Position numbers and translations under genes: made by a program. Shown here one piece after another: positions 13,928 to 22,638 of a stretch of DNA of 23,300 nt (positions are counted from its first letter, which is position 1; each line of letters opens with the position of its first letter). The DNA is taken from positions 38,497-61,796 of the forward strand of contig DBRJ01000021.1 in the NCBI GenBank assembly GCA_002305915.1. Reading direction: 5' to 3'. This stretch comes from Pelotomaculum sp. UBA1371. Lineage in GTDB: Bacteria; Bacillota; Desulfotomaculia; Desulfotomaculales; Pelotomaculaceae. The notes under the pieces are model-generated. The model was not told the origin of the DNA. It saw only the letters and a program-made list of their open reading frames with translations, and did not search any database.

Positions 13928-15517
13928 ATGAACGAACCGCAATTTGCCTTAAACAAGGAAGTTAATGAAGGCTCTGCACTGCGGCTTCACAATATATCAA
14001 AAATCTATCCCGGCACGGTGGCTCTCCACAATGTCAACCTGGATGTCAAAAAAGGGGAAGTCCACGGCATAATAGGGAAGAATGGAGCCGGCAAGTCAAC
14101 CCTGATGGGGATTATTGCAGGAATTATCGCGCCCACTGGGGGTGAAATATTTGTTGGAAACAAGAAGTTTGAAGCTTTAACCAGGATTGTTGCTAAAAAA
14201 GAAAAAATTTCAATTGTTCCCCAGGACCCCCAGGTTATCATGGATTTTACTGTGGCTGAAAACTTGTTTGTGGCTGATTACACCTGTAGAAATGGGTTTT
14301 TAAAATGGAAGGAGCTGTATTCCAGGGCGGAGGAAATTATTCAGAAAAACAACCTTCATTTCAATGTCCGCGCCAAAGCGGCGGATCTGTCCATTAGTGA
14401 ACGTCAGCTCTTACTGGTTTTAAAAGCGTGTTATGTGGAAGAATCCAGCATCATCATACTGGATGAGGCTTCGGCATCCCTTTCCCAGGAAGATGAAAAA
14501 ACACTGTACAGGATCATTGAGGAAAGAAAGAAGCAGGGAAACACCGTCCTCTTTATATCCCACCGGACTGACGAGTTGCTCAGGGTTTGTGACAGGGTCA
14601 CGGTGCTTCGTGACGGGAAGTCGGTTGCCACCGCGAAATGTGCGGACCTGGACAAAGCGAAGCTTTCCTCCTTAATTGTGGGGGAGGATCTGCAATTAAT
14701 AACCGTTTCTCAAGGCCGCTTTAAACCCCGGAAGGGCGGAGCGGACCAGCCGGTGCTGTCCGTGGAGAACCTGACCAGGCTCGGCATATATCAAAACATA
14801 ACCTTTGACCTCCATCGAGGGGAAATCCTGGGCCTGGCGGGGCTCAGGGGCAGCGGCCGGACCGAACTGCTGAAGGGCATCGCGGGTATTGAACCGGTGG
14901 AGGACGGCTTGATTAGAGTCGAGAATACCAGCCGGCGATTTACAACCCCCTCCCAGGCCCTGCGCAGCGGAATTGTATATTTGCCGGAGGACAGGGAGAG
15001 AGAGGGTATTATCAGCCTTTTAAGCGTGAGGGAAAACCTGGTTTTAAACTCATTAAAAAGACTGAGCAGGGGCCATCTGGTCAATCAACGAAGGGAAAAA
15101 GAGTTCGTTTCCTCAATCATCGATATGTTCGGAATTAAAACATCCTCCCCTGAACAGGAGGTGGCCCATTTAAGCGGTGGTAATAAACAAAAGGTTGTTG
15201 TAGGCAGGATCGCTTCCACCCAACCTAAAATACTACTTCTGGATGAGCCCACCAAGGGTGTGGATATTTCCACCAGGGAGAGTATTTTGGCCATAACCAG
15301 GGATAAGTTAAGTGAAACAGCGGGAATTATCCTGACTTCCCCGGGGCTGGAGGATTTGATCCAGATCTGCGACCGGATTCTAATTCTTTACAGAGGGGAA
15401 ATCATTGATGAGTTCATGAGGGAGGAATTCCGGGAAAGCGACTTGTTTTACGCTGTTCAGGGGATAAAAAGGCCGGGAATTAAAAGCAGAATTCTCAAGA
15501 CGGGTACAGTTAATTAA
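13928..15517 (+). CDS. Sugar-type ABC transporter ATPase (RbsA-like, two domains)
   Basis: This 529-residue fusion of two nucleotide-binding domains is typical of ribose/galactose-family importers. Domain 1 has Walker A GKNGAGKST (50-58), a signature region LSISERQ and Walker B IIILDEAS (Ala in place of the usual Pro). Domain 2 has the degenerate Walker A GLRGSGRTEL, a full signature LSGGNKQ and Walker B ILLLDEPTKG, as in RbsA and MglA. It drives import through the permease encoded next. The ATG at 13928 is chosen because AGAAGG ends seven bases upstream; an in-frame ATG at 13922 is only one base from it. It is 63 bases from the dehydrogenase gene. Confidence 0.92.
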   Translation: MNEPQFALNKEVNEGSALRLHNISKIYPGTVALHNVNLDVKKGEVHGIIGKNGAGKSTLMGIIAGIIAPTGGEIFVGNKKFEALTRIVAKKEKISIVPQDPQVIMDFTVAENLFVADYTCRNGFLKWKELYSRAEEIIQKNNLHFNVRAKAADLSISERQLLLVLKACYVEESSIIILDEASASLSQEDEKTLYRIIEERKKQGNTVLFISHRTDELLRVCDRVTVLRDGKSVATAKCADLDKAKLSSLIVGEDLQLITVSQGRFKPRKGGADQPVLSVENLTRLGIYQNITFDLHRGEILGLAGLRGSGRTELLKGIAGIEPVEDGLIRVENTSRRFTTPSQALRSGIVYLPEDREREGIISLLSVRENLVLNSLKRLSRGHLVNQRREKEFVSSIIDMFGIKTSSPEQEVAHLSGGNKQKVVVGRIASTQPKILLLDEPTKGVDISTRESILAITRDKLSETAGIILTSPGLEDLIQICDRILILYRGEIIDEFMREEFRESDLFYAVQGIKRPGIKSRILKTGTVN

Positions 15518-15659
15518 GACGTGACCAGGTGACCGGCTTGATCCTCCAGCAGGGCTAAAGACTCCGGTTTTTTGTAAATCATCTAAGATATTTGGACCGG
15601 ACCGGGTTTCTTTTAAAATTTTAAACTGACCTGCAATATTTGTTGAAGGAGTACCAGTA

Positions 15660-16694
15660 ATGCGCAATCGACTACAAGTACAGTTATTTTTATTGGATAA
15701 TTTAATATGGGTTATCGTGCTTCTGTTCTTTCTGATCAACGCTTTCGTTACCCCGAAATTTGCAACCTATGATAATCTCGTTAATATTTTTTATCACAGC
15801 GCTATCATGAGTATGCTTGTTTTAGCCCAGGGACTGGTTATGATCATCGGGCACCTGGATCTTTCCATAGAATCCACCCTTGCCTTTGCCCCGGGAATTG
15901 CCATGCTCCTTGCGCTTAAGTGGATTCCGGGCGGGCTTGACCCCGTGACCTGCATTTTCTTAACCCTGGCTGTAGGTGCCCTGGTTGGTTTTTTCAACGG
16001 TTTTTGTATAGCCAAAATCGGCGTCAACCCTTTTCTGCAGTCCCTTTCCATGCTGATTATGCTCCGTGGCCTGGTGCTGTTTTTAGTGCCCTTCTCCATA
16101 TTCCCCCTGGACAAAGTTTACGTATACGCCGGACAGGCCAGGATGATCGGTAATATTCCCGTGGCCATACCCATTGTGCTGGTAGTGTTTTTAATTTTTC
16201 ATATAATCCTGCAGTACACGCCCTTCGGCAGGTACTTTGTCGCCACCGGAGGAAATCCCCGGGCAAGTTTCATTTCCGGGATCAATACAAGGCGGGTGAT
16301 TATTTACGCCTTTGTTATCAGCGGTCTTCTGGCGGCAATTGCGGGACTCCTGGCGGCAGGGAGGCAGGGTTCGATTTCAAATTCCATGGGTCAGAATATG
16401 GTCTTGCTGTCTTTTGCCGGCGCTATTTTGGGGGGTGCCAGCCTGGAAGGCGGGAAAGGAACACCTCTGGGGATGCTGGGCGGTGCCCTGCTTCTGGGTA
16501 TGATTTCAAACTCATTAAACCTGCTGGGAGTGGGTGTGAATCTCGTTTACGCGACACAGGGAGCCCTTATTTTTGTAGCAATTGTAATTGACAGGCTCAG
16601 GGTCAAATTCCGGGGTTACCTGCTGCACCAGGAACAGGTTCAAAAATTGTTGAACCGGGAAAAGCAGGACCCAAACCTGACAGCTACGGTTTAA
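15660..16694 (+). CDS. Sugar-type ABC transporter permease (RbsC-like)
   Basis: This 344-residue integral membrane protein has about ten hydrophobic segments and motifs of the BPD_transp_2 family: IGHLDLSIESTLAF, FFNGFCIAKIGVNPFLQSL, TPFGRYFVATGGNPRASFISGI and GASLEGGKGT. It forms the translocation channel, probably as a homodimer, coupled to the two-domain ATPase upstream. GAAGGAG lies nine bases before the ATG. The gap of 142 bases to the ATPase gene has no clear terminator or promoter, so they are likely in one transcript. Confidence 0.92.
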   Translation: MRNRLQVQLFLLDNLIWVIVLLFFLINAFVTPKFATYDNLVNIFYHSAIMSMLVLAQGLVMIIGHLDLSIESTLAFAPGIAMLLALKWIPGGLDPVTCIFLTLAVGALVGFFNGFCIAKIGVNPFLQSLSMLIMLRGLVLFLVPFSIFPLDKVYVYAGQARMIGNIPVAIPIVLVVFLIFHIILQYTPFGRYFVATGGNPRASFISGINTRRVIIYAFVISGLLAAIAGLLAAGRQGSISNSMGQNMVLLSFAGAILGGASLEGGKGTPLGMLGGALLLGMISNSLNLLGVGVNLVYATQGALIFVAIVIDRLRVKFRGYLLHQEQVQKLLNREKQDPNLTATV

Positions 16695-16874
16695 ATACAA
16701 AGGAAGCCCTTATTTTTTGACGAGCTTAAATAAAAATTCAAACACGGGGAGGTGTTGGGGGAAGGAGGATATTTTAAAGAGCCAAGTTTCATCTTGTTTT
16801 GGAACAGGTGCTCTGCAAAAAGGGAAATTTGTACAAAAACAACTTAAAAAACAACAACAAAAGGAGGAAAAAAG

Positions 16875-17990
16875 ATGCGCTTAAAGTGGCTTAAAGGCTT
16901 GCTGCTTATGTTCATCATTGCTGCTCTGGTGGCGGGCTGCGGGGGGCAAACAGAACAAAAATCCGGTGAGTCCGGCACAGGAGATAAAGCTGCAGGTGAA
17001 CAGTATGTCTTTGGGATGATTGTAAAAGAGCCGACGGCTCCTTTTATTCAGGCTTTTATCAATGGCGCGGAGCAGAAGGCTGAGGAATTGGGAGTAAAGG
17101 TTGAGATCAAGGACGGTCAGGCCGATTCTTTAAAAATCATGGAGTTGATGGATAATTTCATCGTGCAAAAAGTGGATGGGTTTATTATGGCCGGGGCCGT
17201 TGACCTGAAGGCAATTGTGCCCGGCGTCAAGAAATTAAATGAAGCGGGCATCCCCATTATTGCTCTTGATACATCCCCGGAGGGCGGCAAGGTTGACCTG
17301 TTTATTTCCTTTGACATCGAAGAGTCCAGTAAAAAAGCTGCGGAGTCCTTTGTCCAGGGGATTAAGGACAGGAATAACGGAGAAGTACCCAAGGGCGTTG
17401 TGATTGAAATAACCGGATCTCTGGAAGATATGTTTACCCAGTCCTGCACCAAGGGGTTTTCGTCCGTGGTAAGTCAGTACCCGCAGTTGACGGTGGTGCA
17501 GGGAGAAGGAAAGTGGAACAATGATGATTCCCACCAAAGGACAAGCGATTTATTGACCCGTTACGGGAAAGAAGTCCTGGGGATTTACGTGCATACGCCT
17601 GATATTATGGGACCCGGAGTTGTCACTGCCATTGAGGCGGCGGGTCTCAAGCCGGCTGACTACGGAATTACGGGAATCTGTATGGGACCGGAAGGCCTGG
17701 AGTTAATAAAAGAAGGCAAAATTAGGGCCATTGTCGGACAGCCTGCCCTTGATTCAGCGGAACTGGCGGTGCAGTACTTATATGATCTAAAAACAGGGAA
17801 GGATATTCCCAAGGTTGGCGATATAGTGGAGCAGGAAAATGCTCTGTGGTCCCCTGCCAAAGTTATTGAAAACCCGTGGGCAGATGAGGGCGCCTTTATG
17901 GTCCTGCAAGGACCCCTGGTTCCAATTGAGGTAGAAACAGATAATCCACTGCTTTGGGAAAACAAGTTAAGCCACCTCTGGAAACAGTAA
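16875..17990 (+). CDS. Sugar-type ABC transporter substrate-binding lipoprotein
   Basis: The 371-residue product has a lipoprotein signal (LVAGC, lipidated Cys22), a short flexible linker rich in Gly, Ser and Glu, and a two-lobed Peripla_BP_4 (RbsB-like) domain. It starts VFGMIVKEPTAPFIQAFING and contains DGFIMAGAVD and GIPIIALDTS. It captures the substrate outside the membrane and hands it to the permease. AAAGGAGG lies about eight bases upstream. The 180-base gap before it is A-rich; binding-protein genes often have extra expression from such gaps, but no promoter is clear. A strong terminator about 100 bases after the gene closes the operon. Confidence 0.92.
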   Translation: MRLKWLKGLLLMFIIAALVAGCGGQTEQKSGESGTGDKAAGEQYVFGMIVKEPTAPFIQAFINGAEQKAEELGVKVEIKDGQADSLKIMELMDNFIVQKVDGFIMAGAVDLKAIVPGVKKLNEAGIPIIALDTSPEGGKVDLFISFDIEESSKKAAESFVQGIKDRNNGEVPKGVVIEITGSLEDMFTQSCTKGFSSVVSQYPQLTVVQGEGKWNNDDSHQRTSDLLTRYGKEVLGIYVHTPDIMGPGVVTAIEAAGLKPADYGITGICMGPEGLELIKEGKIRAIVGQPALDSAELAVQYLYDLKTGKDIPKVGDIVEQENALWSPAKVIENPWADEGAFMVLQGPLVPIEVETDNPLLWENKLSHLWKQ

Positions 17991-18093
17991 CAGTAATTTA
18001 AAAAAACAGTTTGGGTTGCAGGCCCTGATCATGTAAATCTTTTTATTACTTGCGAAAGAGTAAAAACAGTCAATATTTTATTGAAATTCTAAT

Positions 18094-18132
18094 GGCTCCG
18101 TGCCGGTTTGAACGGTACGGGTCCTTTTTTTT
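18094..18132 (+). terminator. Terminator of the HisD-like/ABC operon
   Basis: CCGTGCCG (18098-18105) pairs with CGGTACGG (18113-18120, one G-T pair), with outer GG-CC support and a seven-base loop. Eight T follow (18125-18132). Confidence 0.9.
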
Positions 18133-18213
18133 CAAGACTGCTTAAAATAATAGAAAATCCAGTGATATTATAATTAAAATAAATATTATGTTTAATAATA
18201 AGCAAGCTTAATT

Positions 18214-18255
18214 TATAATAAAAAATATCATGTATTAAATTATTAGTATCATGTA
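18214..18255 (+). promoter_or_regulatory. Promoter/operator region of the MFS gene
   Basis: A TATAAT (18214-18219) is followed by two copies of TATCATGTA (18226-18234 and 18247-18255) exactly 21 bases, or two helical turns, apart. The position between a possible -10 and the ribosome binding site suggests repressor binding. No strong -35 is seen. Confidence 0.4.
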
Positions 18256-18280
18256 AGAATGCGGGAAACGGAGGATTATT

Positions 18281-19681
18281 ATGAATCAGGACGCGTCAAT
18301 TAAAAAATATGCATTGATCACGGTAACAATGGCCTCCTTTTTAACACCTTTTATGGGTAGCGCTGTGAACCTGGCTATACCTTCCATCGGGAAAGAGTTC
18401 AACAGCAGCGCCCTGCTCCTGGGCTGGGTTGTCACCAGCTATCTTCTCGCTTCGGCGGCGTTCCTGCTGCCCTTTGGAAGGTATGCCGACATTATCGGCA
18501 GGAAAAAGGTTTTTATTACAGGTGTTGCCATGTTCTCCTTCACATCCCTGCTCTGTGGCATGGCCGGGTCGATCCAGGCCCTCATAGCTTTCAGGGCGCT
18601 CCAGGGAATAGGAGGCGCGATGCTTTTCGGTACCAGCATGGCTATTCTCACCTCGGTCTACCCGCCCCAGGAAAGGGGGAAAGTGCTGGGAATCAATGTG
18701 GCTACCGTCTATACCGGTCTATCCCTGGGCCCGGTGCTGGGAGGTGTCATGAACCAGCATCTGGGCTGGCATTCAATCTTTTATCTTAATGTGCCCATCG
18801 GCTGCCTGGTTATGCTCCTGGCGCTCTGGAAGCTCAAGGGGGAGTGGGCCGGCGCCGGGGGGGAGAGTTTTGACCTGGGAGGTTCGGTTCTGTACATCAG
18901 CGGTGTGATAGCCTTCATGTACGGGATATCTTCCTTTGCCGCCTCGCTCTGGGCCAAATACATTTTTGCGGCGGGATTGTTGCTGCTGATTCTCTTTATC
19001 CGCTACGAAATCAAACTGGAACAGCCGATCTTGAATCTTCGCCTGTTCACCCGGAGCGCTTCCTTCGCTTTTTCTAATCTGGCGGCTCTCATTAACTACA
19101 GCGCAACCTTTGCGGTAGGTTTTCTCCTCTCCCTTTACCTGCAGGTGGCGGCAGGTTTCGATTCCCAGACAGCGGGCCTGATCCTGCTGTCCCAACCGGT
19201 AATTATGGCCCTGCTCTCTCCCTTTGCCGGGACACTCTCCGACCGGGTGGAACCCCGGGTGGTTGCTTCCTGGGGCATGGGTCTGACCACAGCCGGACTT
19301 TTTATTTTTAGTTTTTTAACCATACAAACTCCCCTGTGGCTGATTATTGTTAATCTTGTCCTGCTGGGTACGGGTTTTGCCCTTTTCTCCTCCCCGAACA
19401 GCAATGCAATTATGGGTTCGGTGGAGAAAAGGTTTTACGGTGTGGCCTCTTCCACCCTGGGTACCATGAGAATTACCGGACAGGCCATCAGCATGGCCAT
19501 CGCGACTTTGATCGTGACCCTCTACCTGGGCGGCGCGGAATTGAGCCCGGCTCAGGCGGAATTGCTTACTAAAAGCGTCAAGGTTTCCTTCTGTATCTTT
19601 GCCCTGACCTGCTTTGGGGGTATTTTTGCATCTTTAGCCAGGGGAAAAGTCACTACCGGAGGGGTTTCCCGGCAGCCTTAA
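18281..19681 (+). CDS. MFS exporter of the DHA2/EmrB-QacA type
   Basis: The 466-residue membrane protein has about 14 hydrophobic segments, the MFS motif A GRYADIIGRKK (66-76), and RALQGIGGAMLFGTSMAIL with GLSLGPVLGG, the antiporter motif of DHA2 drug exporters. An acidic-poor first helix with NLAIPSIGKEF is family-typical. It likely exports toxic or drug-like molecules by proton antiport; the substrate is not predictable. GGAGG lies about seven bases before the ATG. It is a single gene preceded by a terminator and a possible operator with two direct repeats, and no linked regulator gene is present. Confidence 0.9.
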   Translation: MNQDASIKKYALITVTMASFLTPFMGSAVNLAIPSIGKEFNSSALLLGWVVTSYLLASAAFLLPFGRYADIIGRKKVFITGVAMFSFTSLLCGMAGSIQALIAFRALQGIGGAMLFGTSMAILTSVYPPQERGKVLGINVATVYTGLSLGPVLGGVMNQHLGWHSIFYLNVPIGCLVMLLALWKLKGEWAGAGGESFDLGGSVLYISGVIAFMYGISSFAASLWAKYIFAAGLLLLILFIRYEIKLEQPILNLRLFTRSASFAFSNLAALINYSATFAVGFLLSLYLQVAAGFDSQTAGLILLSQPVIMALLSPFAGTLSDRVEPRVVASWGMGLTTAGLFIFSFLTIQTPLWLIIVNLVLLGTGFALFSSPNSNAIMGSVEKRFYGVASSTLGTMRITGQAISMAIATLIVTLYLGGAELSPAQAELLTKSVKVSFCIFALTCFGGIFASLARGKVTTGGVSRQP

Positions 19682-19712
19682 CCCGGCGGGCTTGATCGGG
19701 CTTTATGAGGAA

Positions 19713-19730
19713 GGGGCCGGTTCCGGCCCC
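19713..19730 (+). terminator. GC-rich palindrome after the MFS gene
   Basis: GGGGCCGG (19713-19720) and CCGGCCCC (19723-19730) form a perfect 8-bp stem with a two-base gap. No T-run follows, so the true stop may be the bidirectional hairpin at 19788. Confidence 0.4.
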
Positions 19731-19787
19731 GGTAAGGACTTGACCGGCAAGAGCCGGCAGGTATGGTTGTAACGAAAGTCTTAAAGC

Positions 19788-19829
19788 AAAAAAGGGTAGC
19801 CTGTTGTATTTAACAGGACTACCCCTTTT
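19788..19829. terminator. Bidirectional terminator between convergent genes
   Basis: A 13-bp stem with two bulges (AAAAGGGTAG-CCTGTT against AACAGG-CTACCCCTTTT) is flanked by A-runs on the left and T on the right. It serves the MFS gene on the plus strand, and on the minus strand the DUF3892 operon, where the T-run is six long. Confidence 0.85.
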
Positions 19830-19859
19830 CATGACTACACCCAATCCAGTATTTATTGT

Positions 19860-20075
19860 TCAGAATACCGGCAGGTTATCGAGATTGTTTGCTTCGTTGC
19901 CGTCCGGGTCTGCCCTTAGAAATTCCCTGCCGTTCCTGGCCTTGCCCACGTTGACCCCTTCAATCATCCCCTCTTTGGCCATTTTGACGGCATCGTCGAT
20001 GCTGTAGATATTGCCGTTTATAAGAACGTCGGTGATATCCCCCTGTGCGTTTTTTCTAACCCTTTCGATTTTCAC
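19860..20075 (-). CDS. DUF3892 small protein
   Basis: This 71-residue protein has the full DUF3892 pattern: KIERVRKNAQGDITDVLING, IYSIDDAVKMAKEG, GVNVGKARNGREFLR and the end NNLDNLPVF. The family is common in Firmicutes and has no known function. The start is a GTG with AGGAGGG seven bases upstream. It is the last gene of a minus-strand unit behind the EVE protein (63-base gap) and ends about 30 bases before the bidirectional terminator. Confidence 0.85.
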   Translation of the reverse strand: MKIERVRKNAQGDITDVLINGNIYSIDDAVKMAKEGMIEGVNVGKARNGREFLRADPDGNEANNLDNLPVF

Positions 20076-20138
20076 AGCAGATCCCTCCTGCCGCTAGTAT
20101 GCCCATTTCGATGAAGATATATTGACTTTTAAAATTGC

Positions 20139-20549
20139 TCAGGTAAGGGGATATTCGGCCATCCGGTGAATTTTATCCCAGAATTCCGGCGGCACCGGCA
20201 TGACGGATAGGCGGGGCAAGCGCACCAGTTCCCATCCGGAGAAAAAATGGTCTTGTTTAATCTCAGCTAAAGAGACCGGCCGCTTCAGGCGGTACACCGG
20301 TGCAAGATCAATTACATAAAGGCCTGTCCCCTTCGGGTCGGGATAAGGCCGGGTGATGATTTCCGCTACGCCTGTAAGGGACCTTTCTTTTCCGGTGTGG
20401 TAAATGAAAGCCAGATCCTTTGGCTGCATACTTTTTATATTTTTTTGTGCTGCGGGGCTTTTCACCCCGTCCCACACGTCCGGCCCCTGCTGGAGCAGGT
20501 TTTGGAAGCTGTATTCCCCGGGTTCGGTTTTGAGCAGCCAGAATGCCAT
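20139..20549 (-). CDS. EVE-domain protein
   Basis: The 136-residue protein consists of one EVE domain (a PUA-like fold that reads modified bases in RNA or DNA). It starts AFWLLKTEPGEYSF and contains VWDGVKSPAAQKNIKSM, KDLAFIYHTGKERSLTGVAEI, and Trp/Pro residues near the binding pocket. Stand-alone EVE proteins of this size are widespread; a link to modified nucleic acids is known for the fold, but this protein's target is not. AAGGAGG precedes the ATG. It lies 38 bases behind the ABC-F gene and is probably co-transcribed with it. Confidence 0.88.
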   Translation of the reverse strand: MAFWLLKTEPGEYSFQNLLQQGPDVWDGVKSPAAQKNIKSMQPKDLAFIYHTGKERSLTGVAEIITRPYPDPKGTGLYVIDLAPVYRLKRPVSLAEIKQDHFFSGWELVRLPRLSVMPVPPEFWDKIHRMAEYPLT

Positions 20550-20587
20550 CTATAAAACCTCCTTAAGGTTTGCGCTGACAGCAGTTC

Positions 20588-22510
20588 TTAATCCCCGGCC
20601 AGTTCCAGCCACTTTTCCAGATGAACATCAAGGGACGACCGGGCCTGTTCCAGCTGGTTCTGGCGCTCCAGGCAGGCCTGGTAGTCCTGGTAGACCTCCG
20701 GCAGGGCCAGTTCTCCCTCCAGGCGGGCAATGGCGTCTTCCAGGCCGGCGATGGTCTCTTCAAGTTCCTTGAGCAAACGCCGGCGCCGGCGTTTTTGGCG
20801 TTCCTCCTCTTTCCTCTGCAGGTACTGTTCTTTTTCAGCCGAGATCGCGCCGCGGTCCTCTTCTGCCTGCTGCTGCCTCAATGCTTCCGGCGGTGTCCGT
20901 TCAGCCTTCCTGGAGACGTAATCATCGTAATTACCCAGCCAGCTTGATGTTCCCTCAGGAGTGAGTTCCAAAATTCCTGTAGCAATTTTGTTAATGAAGT
21001 AGCGGTCGTGCGAGACAAAAAGAATTGTGCCCGGGTAGCCTGTGAGGGCGTCTTCCAGCACTTCTCTGCCGGGGAGGTCCAGGTGGTTGGTGGGTTCGTC
21101 CAGAAGCAGGAAGTTTGCTTTCTGCAGCATCAGGGACGCCAGGGCCAGCCGGGATTTTTCCCCGCCGCTTAAATCCGCCACCTGTTTTAATACATCATCG
21201 CCGCGAAAGAGAAACCTTCCCAGTACTTTGCGGAGATCCGCCTCGTTCATCCGGGGGTAGCGGTCCCAGAGTTCCTGCAGGACCTGCTTTCCGTCAGTCA
21301 ATCCCTGCTGTTCCTGGTCGTAATAGCCCATCTGCACGTAGTTGCCCGTCCTCAATCTGCCGCCCCGGGGAGGCAGCCTGCCGGCGATGGTTTTTAACAG
21401 GGTCGACTTGCCGATGCCGTTGGGACCTACCAAGGCCACACGTTCACCCCTGGTGATTTCAAAATTCAGGCTGCGGGCCAGGATTAATCCGGGGTAGCCG
21501 ATACAGAGGTCCTCCGCCTGGAGAACTTCCCGGCCGCTGGCGCGGCTGACGCTGAAGGATACACTGGCCCGGATTTCCTTGACCGGCTTATCCAACCGCT
21601 CCATCTTTTCCAGTACCTTGAGGCGGCTCTGGGCGCGACGGGTGGTATCTTTGGCCGCGATATTGCGCCGCACAAATTCCTCCATCCGGGCAATTTCAGC
21701 CTGTTGGCGATTGAAATCTTTAATTTGCTGTTGGACTGCCTCTGCTTTTTGCTGCACAAAACGCGTATAATTGCCGGTATAGCAGGTTATGGCACCGCGT
21801 TCAAGTTCGTAAATGACTTCGGCCAGAGTGTCCAGAAAGTAGCGGTCATGGGAAACGACCAGAACTGCGCCGCGGTAGGAACGCAGGTATTGTTCCAGCC
21901 AGGCCAGATTATCCAGATCAAGGTAGTTGGTGGGTTCGTCCAGGATCAACAGATCCGGTTCTCCCAGGAGGCAGCGGGCTAGGGCCAGCCGGGTCTTCTG
22001 GCCGCCGCTCAAGGTTCCCACGGGGGTATTCAGGTCGGACTCGGCAAACTTGAGGCCGCGCAGCACTCCGCGAATACTGGCTTCATATTCAAACCCGCCC
22101 CGGTTTTTAAAAACTGAAGACAGGTTGTCGTAGGTCTGCAGGAGTTGACCATAAGCTTTAGTGTCGGCTGTCAGAGAGGGATCCGACATTTTGCTTTCCA
22201 TATCTCTCAGCTGCCTTTCCAGGTTAAGCAGCGGAGCAAATACGGCAAGCATTTCCTGCCAGATGCTTTGAGTGGATTCCAGACCTCCATCCTGGGCCAG
22301 ATAAGACAGCTTTAGGTCCCTGGCCCTGCTCACCTCCCCGGTGTCAGGTGTCAGGCTTCCGGTTAGGATTTTAAGAAGGGTGGACTTGCCCGCGCCGTTG
22401 ATGCCGACAATACCGGCCCGCTCTCTTTCCTGTATGGAGAAGTTAACGTCCGTCAGGACCTGCCGGGCTCCGAAGGATTTGGAAACACGGGCTGCCTGTA
22501 AAAGGATCAC
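20588..22510 (-). CDS. ABC-F family ribosome-associated ATPase (YdiF-like)
   Basis: The 640-residue cytosolic protein has two ABC domains and no membrane part. Domain 1 has Walker A GINGAGKST (36-44), LSGGQ at about 167 and LLILDEPTNYLD. The interdomain linker (about 235-315) is the charged P-site tRNA interaction motif. Domain 2 has GPNGIGKST at about 362, LSGGEKSR and LLLDEPTNHLD. A long charged coiled coil (about 540-640) forms the C-terminal extension as in B. subtilis YdiF. ABC-F proteins act on the ribosome, resolving stalled states or protecting against antibiotics. GTG 22510 is chosen over the in-frame GTG 22531 because AAGG and GGGGG precede it, and MILLQAARVSKSFG fits family N termini. 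Confidence 0.9.
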   Translation of the reverse strand: MILLQAARVSKSFGARQVLTDVNFSIQERERAGIVGINGAGKSTLLKILTGSLTPDTGEVSRARDLKLSYLAQDGGLESTQSIWQEMLAVFAPLLNLERQLRDMESKMSDPSLTADTKAYGQLLQTYDNLSSVFKNRGGFEYEASIRGVLRGLKFAESDLNTPVGTLSGGQKTRLALARCLLGEPDLLILDEPTNYLDLDNLAWLEQYLRSYRGAVLVVSHDRYFLDTLAEVIYELERGAITCYTGNYTRFVQQKAEAVQQQIKDFNRQQAEIARMEEFVRRNIAAKDTTRRAQSRLKVLEKMERLDKPVKEIRASVSFSVSRASGREVLQAEDLCIGYPGLILARSLNFEITRGERVALVGPNGIGKSTLLKTIAGRLPPRGGRLRTGNYVQMGYYDQEQQGLTDGKQVLQELWDRYPRMNEADLRKVLGRFLFRGDDVLKQVADLSGGEKSRLALASLMLQKANFLLLDEPTNHLDLPGREVLEDALTGYPGTILFVSHDRYFINKIATGILELTPEGTSSWLGNYDDYVSRKAERTPPEALRQQQAEEDRGAISAEKEQYLQRKEEERQKRRRRRLLKELEETIAGLEDAIARLEGELALPEVYQDYQACLERQNQLEQARSSLDVHLEKWLELAGD

Positions 22511-22540
22511 CGTTGCCTTACCCCCTTTCACCTATCCAGT

Positions 22541-22600
22541 TTACAACAGAGGGACGGGCTCTTACAAGGGTAAGGAGAGTTCAGGCGCTTACAACAGGGG
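22541..22600 (-). repeat. Three short repeats in the ABC-F leader
   Basis: TTACAACAGAGGG (22541-22553), CTTACAAGGG (22561-22570) and CTTACAACAGGGG (22588-22600), written on the plus strand, recur in the leader of the minus-strand ABC-F gene. They are imperfect and their role is unknown. Confidence 0.35.
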
Positions 22601-22638
22601 TTCTGCCCGGCGTCTCAACCTGTAAAATACCGGCAGGG

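Noticed and set aside
16695..16874. Promoter for the binding-protein gene at TTGACG (16717-16722)
   Set aside because: No acceptable -10 box lies 16 to 18 bases downstream.
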